DNA of 45,454 nt from Spirochaetales bacterium Spiro_07. GTDB lineage: Bacteria > Spirochaetota > Spirochaetia > Treponematales > Treponemataceae. The translations under genes and the position numbers were made by a program. Location: the NCBI GenBank assembly GCA_001603145.1, contig LVBI01000024.1, forward strand, positions 1-45,454, read 5' to 3'. A model generated the notes under the pieces. That model had not been told where the DNA came from, searched no databases, and saw only the letters and a program-made list of their open reading frames with translations. This document shows positions 14,956 through 23,245 of the stretch, piece after piece. The first letter of the stretch is position 1, and the number at the start of each line of letters is the position of its first letter.

Positions 14956-15027
14956 CATCTCCTAGGGGAATTGAACCCCTGTTGTCGGGATGAAAACCCG
15001 ATGTCCTAACCACTAGACGAAGGAGAC
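14956..15027 (-). tRNA. tRNA-Glu (anticodon TTC)
   Basis: On the minus strand a 72-nt cloverleaf is complete. The acceptor arms GTCTCCT (15021-15027) and AGGAGAT (14957-14963) pair with one G-U. The D arm is followed by the anticodon stem TCGGG/CCCGA enclosing TTTTCAT, so the anticodon is TTC. The T arm is AGGGG/CCCCT around TTCAATT. The discriminator base is G and CCA is not encoded. Body and T arm match bacterial tRNA-Glu. Confidence 0.96.
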
Positions 15028-15059
15028 ATTCAACAGCTCATCGCTGCTTGATGTGAAAG

Positions 15060-15088
15060 AATATACATCTATTTAAAAAAAATGTCAA
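15060..15088 (-). promoter_or_regulatory. tRNA-Glu promoter
   Basis: TTGACA (15083-15088), 17 bp, TATATT (15060-15065) on the minus strand, starting transcription about 25 nt before the tRNA. Confidence 0.82.
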
Positions 15089-15097
15089 TAGAGCTGC

Positions 15098-16351
15098 CTA
15101 TTTCATTTCCAGTTTTTTTAACAAATTTATCCTAAGCTGCTTACATTCATCGTTTTCAAGGCCGAGGCTTGTACAATTTGCAAGCTCTGCCATTGAAGCC
15201 GCATAGTCTGCAATATGATATAACGAAAGCGCCTTTCTGTAATAGACATGCGCCTGATATTGGTTCAGCGCAAGTGACTTGTCGTAATACTCGATAGCAC
15301 GCTGCTCATCGTTCATCACGCTGTAGACAATTCCAATATAATAATAAGAGCGAAAATTTTTTGGGTCATGCGCGACGCTTGACTCAAAATCATGCAAGGC
15401 TTTATCAAAAATGCTTTGAGCAAAATACGCCATGCCTCTGTGCTTGTAGATTACAGCCAAGACAATATCGTTAGGCGCGGGGCTTGATTTTATAATTCTT
15501 GTATAAATGTCAATCGCCTTGTCCATCTGGCCGTTGTTGTGCGCATGAATTGCATCAAGAATCATGTCGTCAATTGTGCCCTGAACATACGGTGAAGCCG
15601 GTGCAATATTAGCTTCTTCATTCGGCAAGCTCTTTATGTCATATTTTTCTTCAATCTTTTCGTCAGAAAGCTTATCTGCCATGTCATAGAACGAAAAGCG
15701 CCGCTTATCAAGCTCGCTGTTAAGCTTATTCTGATAATCTCTGATTTCTTGAAAGATTATATCTGCAAGGCTCAAGCTGGCATTCATAGACGCAAGCTTG
15801 CGCTTTAAAGGCAAGTCAAATGGCGAAAATTCAGACTTATAGACAAGTTCATGCTCAACCTCTGCCCACGCATCTTGCAAGATTGTGCGAATCTGAATCT
15901 CGCAGATTAGATGCTCAGGCAAGTTTCTGCCCTTCTTCAGCTCTTCCGGTATCTCAATCAAAATGTGCGTAGATTCGTAGCCGAATTCATAAAAGGTTCT
16001 GTCTGCACCTTTGCGCTCAATCTCAACGATTTTGTAATGGTCTACAATCTGCTTTTCTACAACTGAAAGGTCTTCAAGAAAAGCGCAGATTACCCTTATG
16101 CCAATCATGTCTGTAAGCACAGGCAGCGGCTGCTTTCCTAGAGTTTCCGGGCGAATGCGCAGAAGCTTCTTGTAATAGCTCTTGAAGCTTTTTACCCTTG
16201 ATTTGAAGGTTGGTCTTGACGCGATGTTTATATTCTTTTTTAGGTCTTCTTCGATTGAATTGACGGTAGCTTTTAAATCTTCGTAAAAAGAATCATAAGC
16301 TTTTGATAAATCGTCTTTGTTTGGAATCAATAAATTATGCTGAACACTCAT
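15098..16351 (-). CDS. RelA/SpoT-domain (p)ppGpp synthetase with C-terminal TPR repeats
   Basis: A 417-residue protein. Residues about 30-215 form a RelA/SpoT synthetase domain: PVLTDMIGIRVICAF, the YEFGYESTHI strand and EIQIRT (151-156) followed by LQDAWAEVEHELVYK. These are the G-loop and catalytic blocks that move pyrophosphate from ATP to GTP or GDP. No N-terminal HD hydrolase and no TGS or ACT domain is present, so it is a small-alarmone-synthetase type. From about 265 to 415 there are about four TPR units (DIYTRIIKSSP..., YKHRGMAYFAQSIFDKALHDF, YYIGIVYSVMNDEQRAIEYYDKSL, YYRKALSLYHIADYAASMAEL). The promoter puts the -10 box 6 nt from the ATG with no ribosome site. It lies upstream of tRNA-Glu. 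Confidence 0.9.
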   Translation of the reverse strand: MSVQHNLLIPNKDDLSKAYDSFYEDLKATVNSIEEDLKKNINIASRPTFKSRVKSFKSYYKKLLRIRPETLGKQPLPVLTDMIGIRVICAFLEDLSVVEKQIVDHYKIVEIERKGADRTFYEFGYESTHILIEIPEELKKGRNLPEHLICEIQIRTILQDAWAEVEHELVYKSEFSPFDLPLKRKLASMNASLSLADIIFQEIRDYQNKLNSELDKRRFSFYDMADKLSDEKIEEKYDIKSLPNEEANIAPASPYVQGTIDDMILDAIHAHNNGQMDKAIDIYTRIIKSSPAPNDIVLAVIYKHRGMAYFAQSIFDKALHDFESSVAHDPKNFRSYYYIGIVYSVMNDEQRAIEYYDKSLALNQYQAHVYYRKALSLYHIADYAASMAELANCTSLGLENDECKQLRINLLKKLEMK

Positions 16352-16357
16352 ATAATT

Positions 16358-16386
16358 ACTTTACTATCAGCTCGCTGAAAAAGCAA
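16358..16386 (-). promoter_or_regulatory. promoter of the (p)ppGpp synthetase gene, probably leaderless
   Basis: TTGCTT (16381-16386), 17 bp, TAAAGT (16358-16363), then AATTAT and the ATG. There is no Shine-Dalgarno. The geometry equals that of rex. Confidence 0.6.
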
Positions 16387-16412
16387 CCATGAGTTTGTTT
16401 ATTTGAACAAGT

Positions 16413-16443
16413 AAAAAAAAAGCCCGGGAGCTAATCCCGGACT
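16413..16443 (-). terminator. intrinsic terminator after flaA
   Basis: AGCCCGGGA (16421-16429) pairs with TCCCGGACT (16435-16443) around five bases with one G-U; on the minus strand a run of T follows (16413-16420). It lies 26 bp past the flaA stop. Confidence 0.93.
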
Positions 16444-16469
16444 TTTGAAAGATATTAATCAGATATTAA

Positions 16470-17510
16470 TTATCTAACTTCTGCAGCTTCAAGGCTTGAA
16501 GTGAAGGCATTTTCTGTTGCCTGTTTTTCAGCTTCAAGGAATCTGTAAACCTGCTTCTGACCAAAGTTAGTCATTTCAAGCTTCTGCTTTGCTTTTTCGC
16601 GGTCTGATACGATACCCCAGATGTCTTCATCAGCAATGTCGCGTTCTGTTGTAAGAACAGCTTTATCGTAGATAGCTTTTACATCTTTGAAGTAGCAAAC
16701 GAAGTCGCCACCGATATCAGCAGCATCGCGGGTAACAAGGAAACCAGCGAACTTAACATATGGAGTTGTTGTCGGATAAACTGGCAACAAGCGGATTTCG
16801 CGAGCTCTTACTTCCTGAACGTAAGCTGGGTTAGACCAGCGGAGTTCTTTCCAACCGTCGAAGTTGAGGTAGCCCATGAAATATCGTTTTTCAACACCAT
16901 CAGCGTCCTTAAGAAGAACGTACAATCCGTGTGGATAGTTCATACCCTGTGTTGTTACAGAAAGAGCCTTGATTGTTCCAACATTCTTGAGAACACCGTA
17001 GCCGCCTTCAAAACGTGTAGCCTGTGTTACAGATGCCTGTGCTGGCTGAACGTTACCATTGTCGTCTACATCAGAAGCTGCTTCGAAAGCAGGAATATCA
17101 AATGGAGGAACAATGCGTGCGTTTGCGTTTACAGGAGAAGTTGGGAATACGATGCGTGCACCCAAGATTTCCTTGCCTGCGAAAGGCACTCTTGCATCTG
17201 CTTTTACAGGTGCAGCAGCAGTCTGTGAAAGAGCTGTGCTTACAGCGTTTCTAGCAGAAGAGTTAAGAACAACTTCCCAGTTCTTGTATGTGAGGGAAGA
17301 CTTCATTGTAGACTTCTGCTGGTCAGTGAATGTTGCACCGGCACTTACAGAATAGTCCATTGTGGTGCGGCGGTTCTGAGTCATCTGACCATCAGCACCC
17401 TGAATAATGTCAGCTGACAAGTTAGTAAAATCGATAATTACTGCTTCTTCAGCTGCAAGCATTCCTACAAACAGGAAAGCCATTGCGACAAGAATGAATG
17501 CTCTCTTCAT
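16470..17510 (-). CDS. flaA: flagellar filament outer layer (sheath) protein FlaA
   Basis: A 346-residue exported protein. The signal peptide is MKRAFILVAMAFLFVGMLAA, cleaved before EEAVIIDF. The mature part has the FlaA pattern: KSSLTYKNWEVVLNSSARN, GARIVFPTSPVNANARIVPPF, then KNVGTIKALSVTTQGMNYPHGLYVLL, DADGVEKRYFMGYLNFDGWKELRW and IRLLPVYPTTTPYVKFAGF. FlaA covers the FlaB core of spirochaete periplasmic flagella and affects filament stiffness. The gene has a strong promoter (TTGACA-16-TATACT), GGAG six bases before the ATG and its own terminator, so it is a highly expressed single gene. The upstream genes on the same strand include an amidase and a sugar-modification set. Confidence 0.94.
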   Translation of the reverse strand: MKRAFILVAMAFLFVGMLAAEEAVIIDFTNLSADIIQGADGQMTQNRRTTMDYSVSAGATFTDQQKSTMKSSLTYKNWEVVLNSSARNAVSTALSQTAAAPVKADARVPFAGKEILGARIVFPTSPVNANARIVPPFDIPAFEAASDVDDNGNVQPAQASVTQATRFEGGYGVLKNVGTIKALSVTTQGMNYPHGLYVLLKDADGVEKRYFMGYLNFDGWKELRWSNPAYVQEVRAREIRLLPVYPTTTPYVKFAGFLVTRDAADIGGDFVCYFKDVKAIYDKAVLTTERDIADEDIWGIVSDREKAKQKLEMTNFGQKQVYRFLEAEKQATENAFTSSLEAAEVR

Positions 17511-17552
17511 TCAAAGCTCCTTTTTTATCACGTAGTATAGCCTTGTACTATA

Positions 17553-17580
17553 AGTATACGTAACTTATTTGATTTGTCAA
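17553..17580 (-). promoter_or_regulatory. flaA promoter (sigma-70 type)
   Basis: TTGACA (17575-17580), 16 bp, TATACT (17553-17558) on the minus strand. No sigma-28 element (TAAA...GCCGATAA) is seen, so flaA looks housekeeping-controlled. Confidence 0.85.
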
Positions 17581-17608
17581 CGCTTTTTACAAAGCATCAA
17601 GCTACATT

Positions 17609-18082
17609 CTAGGCCTCCACCCTATTGCCCATAATGAACACATTAATTATATCAACGTTTTTAAAATTTGTAAAAAGATTTTTTTTCAAAATCTTAACTG
17701 CTTCGGCAGTATTTGAAACTTCACTCGGAAAAATCTGCAAAGCTTCTTCCGAAAGATCCAGATACAGCACTTTTCCGTCAATAAAGCATGAATTGACTTT
17801 TGTTCCCAAAGGAAACAGCAGTCTTCCCTGAGGTGAAACAGGGCCGAGCAAAAGCTCGTCTACATACTGATTGACAGCATCTTTATTCAAAGGTTTCTTC
17901 AAAAACCTTACTTCATAAGACAATTCCTTAGGATTTGCCTTAGATTCAAATACAAGAACCCGGCGGGTTCCTTTGTTATCGATTTCCCACAAAAAAAGTG
18001 AAACTGCAAATGACAACAAAAGCATAAAAACAACTGCAACGCCGGAACTTTTCGGCTTTGCAACAACATCAGACATTATCAT
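17609..18082 (-). CDS. GerMN-domain membrane-anchored protein
   Basis: A 157-residue protein with a short cytoplasmic start, one membrane segment (about residues 14-32, SGVAVVFMLLLSFAVSLFLW) and an extracytoplasmic GerMN domain. The domain shows the usual text VNQYVDELLLGPVSPQGRLLFPLGTKV, IDGKVLYLDLSEEAL and a helix-strand end (FKNVDIINVFIMGN). GerMN domains occur in sporulation proteins and in cell-wall or lipoprotein settings and are thought to be adaptor folds, not enzymes. Its start overlaps the stop of the amidase gene (ATGA), so the two are translated together; a role with the amidase at the murein layer is the natural inference. ATG 18080-18082 or the ATG two codons later may be used. 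Confidence 0.82.
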   Translation of the reverse strand: MIMSDVVAKPKSSGVAVVFMLLLSFAVSLFLWEIDNKGTRRVLVFESKANPKELSYEVRFLKKPLNKDAVNQYVDELLLGPVSPQGRLLFPLGTKVNSCFIDGKVLYLDLSEEALQIFPSEVSNTAEAVKILKKNLFTNFKNVDIINVFIMGNRVEA

Positions 18083-19125
18083 TGACCGCTTGTAAAACCC
18101 CTTGACTGTTCAAAATGAGTTATAAATGATGCAAGTCCATTATATATACCCGATGCTACTTTGTGCAAGTACTTGTCATCTGCTAAAAGCAAGGCCTCCT
18201 TTTGGTTGCTTACGAAACCGACTTCGATTAAAACGCTCGGCATGTTGGCGTTACGTACAACAAACCACTCTTCTTCTTTCAAGCCGCGGTTCGGGCTTTC
18301 TTTGCCAATTTCTGTATTCAGGCTGTCAAGAATGAATTTAGCAATCAAAATGCTTTCGGTCGTAAATTCCTCTTCCAGCATCGAATTCAGTATCGGCAGA
18401 ATTTCCTTATCAGCAGCATCTTCCGAAAGAATTGTCCTGCGGTAACCCGGACTCAGGTACCAAACTTCAAAACCAGAAGCTTTCTTGTCAAAAGCTGAAT
18501 TTGCATGAACTGAAATGTACAAAATAGCCTCATGCTCGCCGAGCTGAGTGTTATTTGCAATTTCAACACGCTCTTCCAACGACAGGAACGTATCATCGTT
18601 TCTGGTCATATATATCTTTTTATCTGAATAAGCAGTTTTAAGCTGCTTATACAAATCTTGAGCAATTTTAAGAACGACATCTTTTTCATAGATCTGCACA
18701 GTCTTGCCGTTCACAGTATGCTTGCCGATTGCGCCTGTGTCTTTGCCGCCGTGCCCCGGGTCAATCAATATTGCACCGATTTTGAAAAGCGAATCAGGTG
18801 CGGCCGGCTTAGAATTTCCGAGAAAATCTTCAGCCCTTGACATAAAGTTGTTCGACACAAACACAGAACCGTTTACAACTTTCGGAGCATCAACAATCTC
18901 AAAAGTTCTGTAATCAAACAGCGCAATCTGGTCTTCAGTCTTGAACTGCATCGAATGACCGTCTTTTTCAAGCACACCGATGCCAGACAGCGAATCCCAG
19001 AAAAGCTTTGCCCCAATCTGGTTTGCACCCTCAATAAGAGGCACAAAACTTGCAGACTGTGCATTGACAAACAGGCTCATCGAACAAAATATAAAAATCC
19101 CAAACAGGCGGTTAAGCTTTTTCAT
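18079..19125 (-). CDS. periplasmic N-acetylmuramoyl-L-alanine amidase (Amidase_3)
   Basis: A 348-residue murein hydrolase. A signal peptide (MKKLNRLFGIFIFCSMSLFVNA) leads to an N-terminal domain of about 75 residues resembling a copper-amine-oxidase-N or stalk module (ANQIGAKLFWDSLSGIGVLEK). The catalytic Amidase_3 domain fills about 115-340. Zinc ligands are H125 in DPGHGG, E147 in YEKDVVLKI and H207 in SVHAN; the catalytic glutamate is E301 in LIEVGFVSN. It cleaves the bond between muramic acid and the stem peptide, for cell separation or for passage of the periplasmic flagella. An insert near 220-265 covers the active site region as in AmiC-like enzymes. It overlaps gerMN by 4 bp and follows the ATP-grasp gene. 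Confidence 0.93.
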   Translation of the reverse strand: MKKLNRLFGIFIFCSMSLFVNAQSASFVPLIEGANQIGAKLFWDSLSGIGVLEKDGHSMQFKTEDQIALFDYRTFEIVDAPKVVNGSVFVSNNFMSRAEDFLGNSKPAAPDSLFKIGAILIDPGHGGKDTGAIGKHTVNGKTVQIYEKDVVLKIAQDLYKQLKTAYSDKKIYMTRNDDTFLSLEERVEIANNTQLGEHEAILYISVHANSAFDKKASGFEVWYLSPGYRRTILSEDAADKEILPILNSMLEEEFTTESILIAKFILDSLNTEIGKESPNRGLKEEEWFVVRNANMPSVLIEVGFVSNQKEALLLADDKYLHKVASGIYNGLASFITHFEQSRGFTSGQ

Positions 19126-19148
19126 CTATTCCTTCTTTTTATATCTGC

Positions 19149-20771
19149 TCAGATGTTTTTGCTTGAATCAACCGCAAAAAGCACACCCTGCAAACTACCC
19201 CTAATCAAATAACGCCAGAAAGTTCTCATCTTGACTTTTGCTTCCGGCTCTAATTCGACAAACCTGTCGAGAACCATCCTCATTGAACGGTGGTTCCAGT
19301 CTTTAAGCTCAATATATTCACGCAAAGAATGAGGAATCTGACATTCCCAGCCGATGCGCGAATCAAAGATGCAGCCGTCATCAATTGCGTCTATATCGGC
19401 TGCCGCATCTGCGCTAATCTGAAATGCTGAAGGCGGAAACGATTTTCGTCCTTCAAGAAATTCCTTTGTCTTTTCGTCGTTTGGCTCAAGCCTCATCTCA
19501 ATTGAAGCGACTGCATTTTCCGCCGCTTCAACTGCTTCTGCCCTTGTCTTTGCCTTTGAAATGCAGTTGCCGCATTTCTCAACATTGTTCTCAGGAAAAA
19601 CGGCTGTGTCGCCTTCCTTTGTCCGCGGAAAAATATCCTTAACAGATTTCATTTTTCCGGCTTCTTTCAAACCAGAAACTGAACTGATTTTACCCGGAAT
19701 TGAAATCCAAGCTCTTTCCGCGCTCCATTCCTTTGGTGGCAGATACCATACTCCATTTGCAATTTTCGGCAGATTTTTCAAATTTCCATCATCAAAAATT
19801 GGAGATTTTTCACCAGAAGCCAAAAAAAGTGCTTGTTCTGTCAAATTTATGCCACTTGCATACGGAAAAGTCCAGCCGGACATGTAGCCGCCAGAAAGCC
19901 GCGCCGCAATTTCGCCAATCATCGCGCCGTTTGATGTGAGCTTCATGTCGCCTTTAGCCGCGCCGCAAGACAAGCCAAGAGCCTTTACGCCCTTTGCAAA
20001 AGCCTTGATAACATTGTTGCGGTCTTCTTCGCTGAATGCGGTCGGCATCGTGTGGCCCATCTCGATAAAATAAGGCGGATAATATATGTGCCTGTCTGCA
20101 AAGCCTGTAATTATAAGCTTGCCGTCAAAAACGAGCGAATCAATCGAAAATTCAGGGCCGTCCATATACTCTTCGATGATTGCGCGGCCTGTTCTTGAAA
20201 GCGGCACGGCAGTCTTAACAGCTTCTGCAAGCTCGCGGAGCGAAAACACCGTGACGCAACCGCGCGCGCCCATATTGTCAACCGGCTTTACGACAAGCGG
20301 ATATTTTTCAGGAAAAGATTTTGCGTCAAAAGGCCAATCGCCTGCTTTATATGCGCAATCTGCAATTTTTTGCGCGGCGGCAGCATCAGCTTCAACAAAT
20401 TTTGGCGAAGGCGCGCCGAAAGCGGCAAAACGGCTTCGCATACGGCTTTTATCAGTTGCGTTTAACGCCGCTTCAAGAGAATGAGAATTAAAACCGCAAG
20501 CTTCGGCTATTGCCGCAACAGACGCAGAAAAATCAGTTCCGGCCGTGAAAACGCAGTCAAGATTTTCAGTTTCTTTAAGTTTTTTTGCAAATTCTATAAG
20601 CGCATTTGTGTCTTTCAAGTCAATCGGCTCAAAAGTATCAGCCAAAGGTGCGCAGACTGCAGCAGGGTTTCCGTCAACGACAGTTACGCGCCAGCCCAAT
20701 TTTTTTGCGCTTTCAATTGCCGGCTTCTGCATAAAACCGGCTCCGAGCATAAGCAGATGATGTTCTTTCAT
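19149..20771 (-). CDS. ATP-grasp protein, carbamoyl-phosphate-synthase-like, substrate unknown
   Basis: A 540-residue protein. Residues 1-95 are a Rossmann-like pre-ATP-grasp domain (LLMLGAGFMQKPAIESAKKLGWRVTVVDGNP). The ATP-grasp domain follows, with YPLVVKPVDNMGARGCVTV, the IIEEYMDGPEFSIDSLVFDGK strand and the metal-binding end GAAKGDMKL...IGEIAARLSGGYMSG. The last 200 residues include an ATP-grasp C-lobe and a charged extension. Such enzymes join a carboxylate to an amine or thiol through an acyl phosphate. Start: ATG 20769-20771 overlaps the stop of the upstream fusion gene (ATGA) with AAGGA just before it. Placement among sugar-nucleotide and transferase genes suggests it attaches an acyl or amino-acid group to a sugar; that is inference. 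Confidence 0.85.
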   Translation of the reverse strand: MKEHHLLMLGAGFMQKPAIESAKKLGWRVTVVDGNPAAVCAPLADTFEPIDLKDTNALIEFAKKLKETENLDCVFTAGTDFSASVAAIAEACGFNSHSLEAALNATDKSRMRSRFAAFGAPSPKFVEADAAAAQKIADCAYKAGDWPFDAKSFPEKYPLVVKPVDNMGARGCVTVFSLRELAEAVKTAVPLSRTGRAIIEEYMDGPEFSIDSLVFDGKLIITGFADRHIYYPPYFIEMGHTMPTAFSEEDRNNVIKAFAKGVKALGLSCGAAKGDMKLTSNGAMIGEIAARLSGGYMSGWTFPYASGINLTEQALFLASGEKSPIFDDGNLKNLPKIANGVWYLPPKEWSAERAWISIPGKISSVSGLKEAGKMKSVKDIFPRTKEGDTAVFPENNVEKCGNCISKAKTRAEAVEAAENAVASIEMRLEPNDEKTKEFLEGRKSFPPSAFQISADAAADIDAIDDGCIFDSRIGWECQIPHSLREYIELKDWNHRSMRMVLDRFVELEPEAKVKMRTFWRYLIRGSLQGVLFAVDSSKNI

Positions 20772-23245
20772 TTTTGCAAGTCCTTCACCTTGACACAATA
20801 AATTTCAAAAGTATCGCCCAAAGCTGCGGCGGCGCTGTAAAAAGACAGCAGCCTGTACATAAAGCCTTTTGGCTTGAATTCATGCTTTTCATAATACGGA
20901 AAACGCTCCGGGTGCTGGCCTGTTGAGACAATCTTTTCGACTTTGAAGCCGAATTTCTTTAAAATTGAGCTGCAAAGCTCAGGCTGCCAGAGCGAATAAT
21001 GATCAGATGGGCTTTGCGTCAAAAACTTTTCGTTCTTGTATCTGGCCGAAACGCCGGAAGCAGACGGTGTTGAAAAAGCGAAAATACCGCCTTTTTTGAG
21101 CAGCGCATTCACTTTTGTAAGCACCGGCACGAGATTTTGAAAATGTTCAATGACAAACCACATCGTCAAAGCATCAAATTTTTCAGTTTCAAATGCTTTT
21201 GCAGTGTCTATGTCAGGAAAACCGGCTTTAAATGCTTTGAATTTCAGCGTTTCTGAAACATATTCAACTGCTTCAGCAGAAATGTCCGTGCCGAATACGT
21301 TCCAGCCGGCATCATGCGCGGCAGACAAAAACGGCCCATAAGCGCAACCCACATCAAGCACAGAAGGAAAAACTGAATGTGTTTTCCGGCTGATTTGCGG
21401 CGCATTTTTCCAGAAAATTCTGTCAATTATGCTGCAACGCCTTAAGCCTTGAGCCTTTATCGAAGCAAAATCTTCAAGATAAGTTTTTCCGTATTGCTTT
21501 TTGTAATCGTCAAAGAAATAAGAAGCCGAATACTGTTTCTTTTCATCGACAGACCAGCTCAAATAAAGCATTCCGCAAGAAGAGCATTTGCGCACAGTTC
21601 TGTTTTCAAGACGGATTACAACTTCGTCGGGCGCTTTTTTATGTGTTTTTCCGGCTGATTTTTCAGCTGAACAGGTTGAACATATCGGGCAGCTGATTCT
21701 TTCGCCGGACGAAAGATGATTTATAAAATCTGCAAGGCTGCGCCCTTCGCAATCGCGCAATGCAACCATTTCTTTTGATTTTGGGAAAAGCTTCGGCATG
21801 TTCTGCAAAAGCTTTTTTGTCTTTTCTGCGTTAAGCTCATTTTTGAGCAGCACAGTAAAGCCGAAATTGCGCGCCAAATCAATGTGAAGCTGACTTGTGC
21901 CCAAAAGAAGCACGGCGCACTTTGCGGCCACAGCCTCAAATGCGGTAAAACCGTAATGAGTAACGACCAAATCATACGTATAAAGCCGTTCACGCAAGTT
22001 CGGCGAAAATTCGATGTAGCGCACCCCGCGAACAGGCTCGGCATTTTCGCGGTTTGCAACCAAAGCTGTTACGTTACAGCCGTTTTCTGCAAAAGCTTTA
22101 GCAACAGGAATAGTCAAGCCGGCCGGGTCTTCGCCGCCGACGGCCACGAGCACTTTTTCGATTGTCTTTGGCTCGGCACTTCTGCGCTTTTCTGGCAGCG
22201 GAATAAAGCCGCTGTATGTCATGTTCGGCTTGCGCTTATACTGAAACGCCGGAATTATATCTAAAACGTAATCGCAATATTCAGTGTAAAGAGAGCCTTC
22301 GTCGATTGATACGAGCGGCGCAATTGACGAATAACGCTTGATTTCGTCTTTTTCAAGCGAAAATGCGTCTGTAACGATGAGGCTGTAGCCGCCCTGCTCT
22401 ATGCTGTCAAAGCCTTTTTTGAGCGCATAAGGCGGAATGTCTTTCAAAAAATCATCAAGGCCGGGCAAATCTGCGTTTTCTGCTATGTACAAATCTGAAA
22501 GCACGTCTTTCATCAGACTTATGCACCGCCTTAAATGGCCAGTGCCGTGCCCTTTTTTGACAGACGGAACAAGCAGAACCTTTCTTTGAGAGTTTTCCGC
22601 AAATTTTATGATTTTCTCTGCTTCGGCAGGGCTTTCAACATTTTCTGCGATAAACTGGGCGCGGCGGTAGTCTTCAGCCGTGTCTACAGTCGTGCGCAAA
22701 TGAGGAAAAGCCCATTCTTGCGGTGCAGGCTCGAAAACTGCATTGAAAACGTCTTTGTGGTTATAAAGCGCCGGCCCTACATGCTCGTGGTCATAAGGGT
22801 CTTGCGTCAATTCTTCGGCTTTAAGCAACGAATGAGCATTGAAAATTTCAACGCCGCTGCCATGCGGCAAGCCTGAATAAGTGAAATAATCGCATTTGAG
22901 TTCTGCAAAGCGCGCAACTGTGGCATTTGCAGCTTCGTAAAACAAGAACGGATTGTCGCCGGTCACGCGCACAACGGTGTCGGCTTTTGTCTCTTCGATT
23001 AACATGCAGAAACGGCGCAGAACATCATCTTTCGGACCAGCAAAACATTCAAAGCCGTTCTCTTCTGCAACCGGCCTAAGCTCAGCTTCTGAGTCATAAT
23101 CTGTAGCAAGAAAATATCTGTCAGCCTTTACTTTTTTCATTGCGGCAAAAACCCAAGCAAGCACAGGCTTGCCGCCAAGAGGCAGAAGTGCTTTTTTGGG
23201 CAGCCGCGTAGAAGAAAGCCTGCTTTGAATAACCAGAACTGTCAT
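20768..23245 (-). CDS. three-domain fusion: SpsF-like cytidylyltransferase, PseG-like glycosyl/hydrolase domain, SAM methyltransferase
   Basis: An 825-residue protein. Residues about 1-220 are an SpsF/NeuA-type cytidylyltransferase (VIQSRLSSTRLPKKALLPLG, VRVTGDNPF, DYFTYSGLPHGSGVEIF). About 225-515 resemble PseG, the UDP-sugar hydrolase with a glycosyltransferase-B fold of the pseudaminic acid pathway (GHGTGHLRRC, VTHYGFTAFEAVAAKCAVLLL). About 525-570 hold two CxxC pairs (CPIC, CSSC), a zinc ribbon. About 605-820 are a methyltransferase (VLDVGCAYGPFLSAA, FDALTMWFVIEHF, GGIFAFSTPSA). The set suggests synthesis of a CMP-activated, methylated nonulosonic-acid-like sugar. Start ATG 23243-23245 shares a base with the stop of the glycosyltransferase gene; the downstream overlap is ATGA. 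Confidence 0.88.
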   Translation of the reverse strand: MTVLVIQSRLSSTRLPKKALLPLGGKPVLAWVFAAMKKVKADRYFLATDYDSEAELRPVAEENGFECFAGPKDDVLRRFCMLIEETKADTVVRVTGDNPFLFYEAANATVARFAELKCDYFTYSGLPHGSGVEIFNAHSLLKAEELTQDPYDHEHVGPALYNHKDVFNAVFEPAPQEWAFPHLRTTVDTAEDYRRAQFIAENVESPAEAEKIIKFAENSQRKVLLVPSVKKGHGTGHLRRCISLMKDVLSDLYIAENADLPGLDDFLKDIPPYALKKGFDSIEQGGYSLIVTDAFSLEKDEIKRYSSIAPLVSIDEGSLYTEYCDYVLDIIPAFQYKRKPNMTYSGFIPLPEKRRSAEPKTIEKVLVAVGGEDPAGLTIPVAKAFAENGCNVTALVANRENAEPVRGVRYIEFSPNLRERLYTYDLVVTHYGFTAFEAVAAKCAVLLLGTSQLHIDLARNFGFTVLLKNELNAEKTKKLLQNMPKLFPKSKEMVALRDCEGRSLADFINHLSSGERISCPICSTCSAEKSAGKTHKKAPDEVVIRLENRTVRKCSSCGMLYLSWSVDEKKQYSASYFFDDYKKQYGKTYLEDFASIKAQGLRRCSIIDRIFWKNAPQISRKTHSVFPSVLDVGCAYGPFLSAAHDAGWNVFGTDISAEAVEYVSETLKFKAFKAGFPDIDTAKAFETEKFDALTMWFVIEHFQNLVPVLTKVNALLKKGGIFAFSTPSASGVSARYKNEKFLTQSPSDHYSLWQPELCSSILKKFGFKVEKIVSTGQHPERFPYYEKHEFKPKGFMYRLLSFYSAAAALGDTFEIYCVKVKDLQK

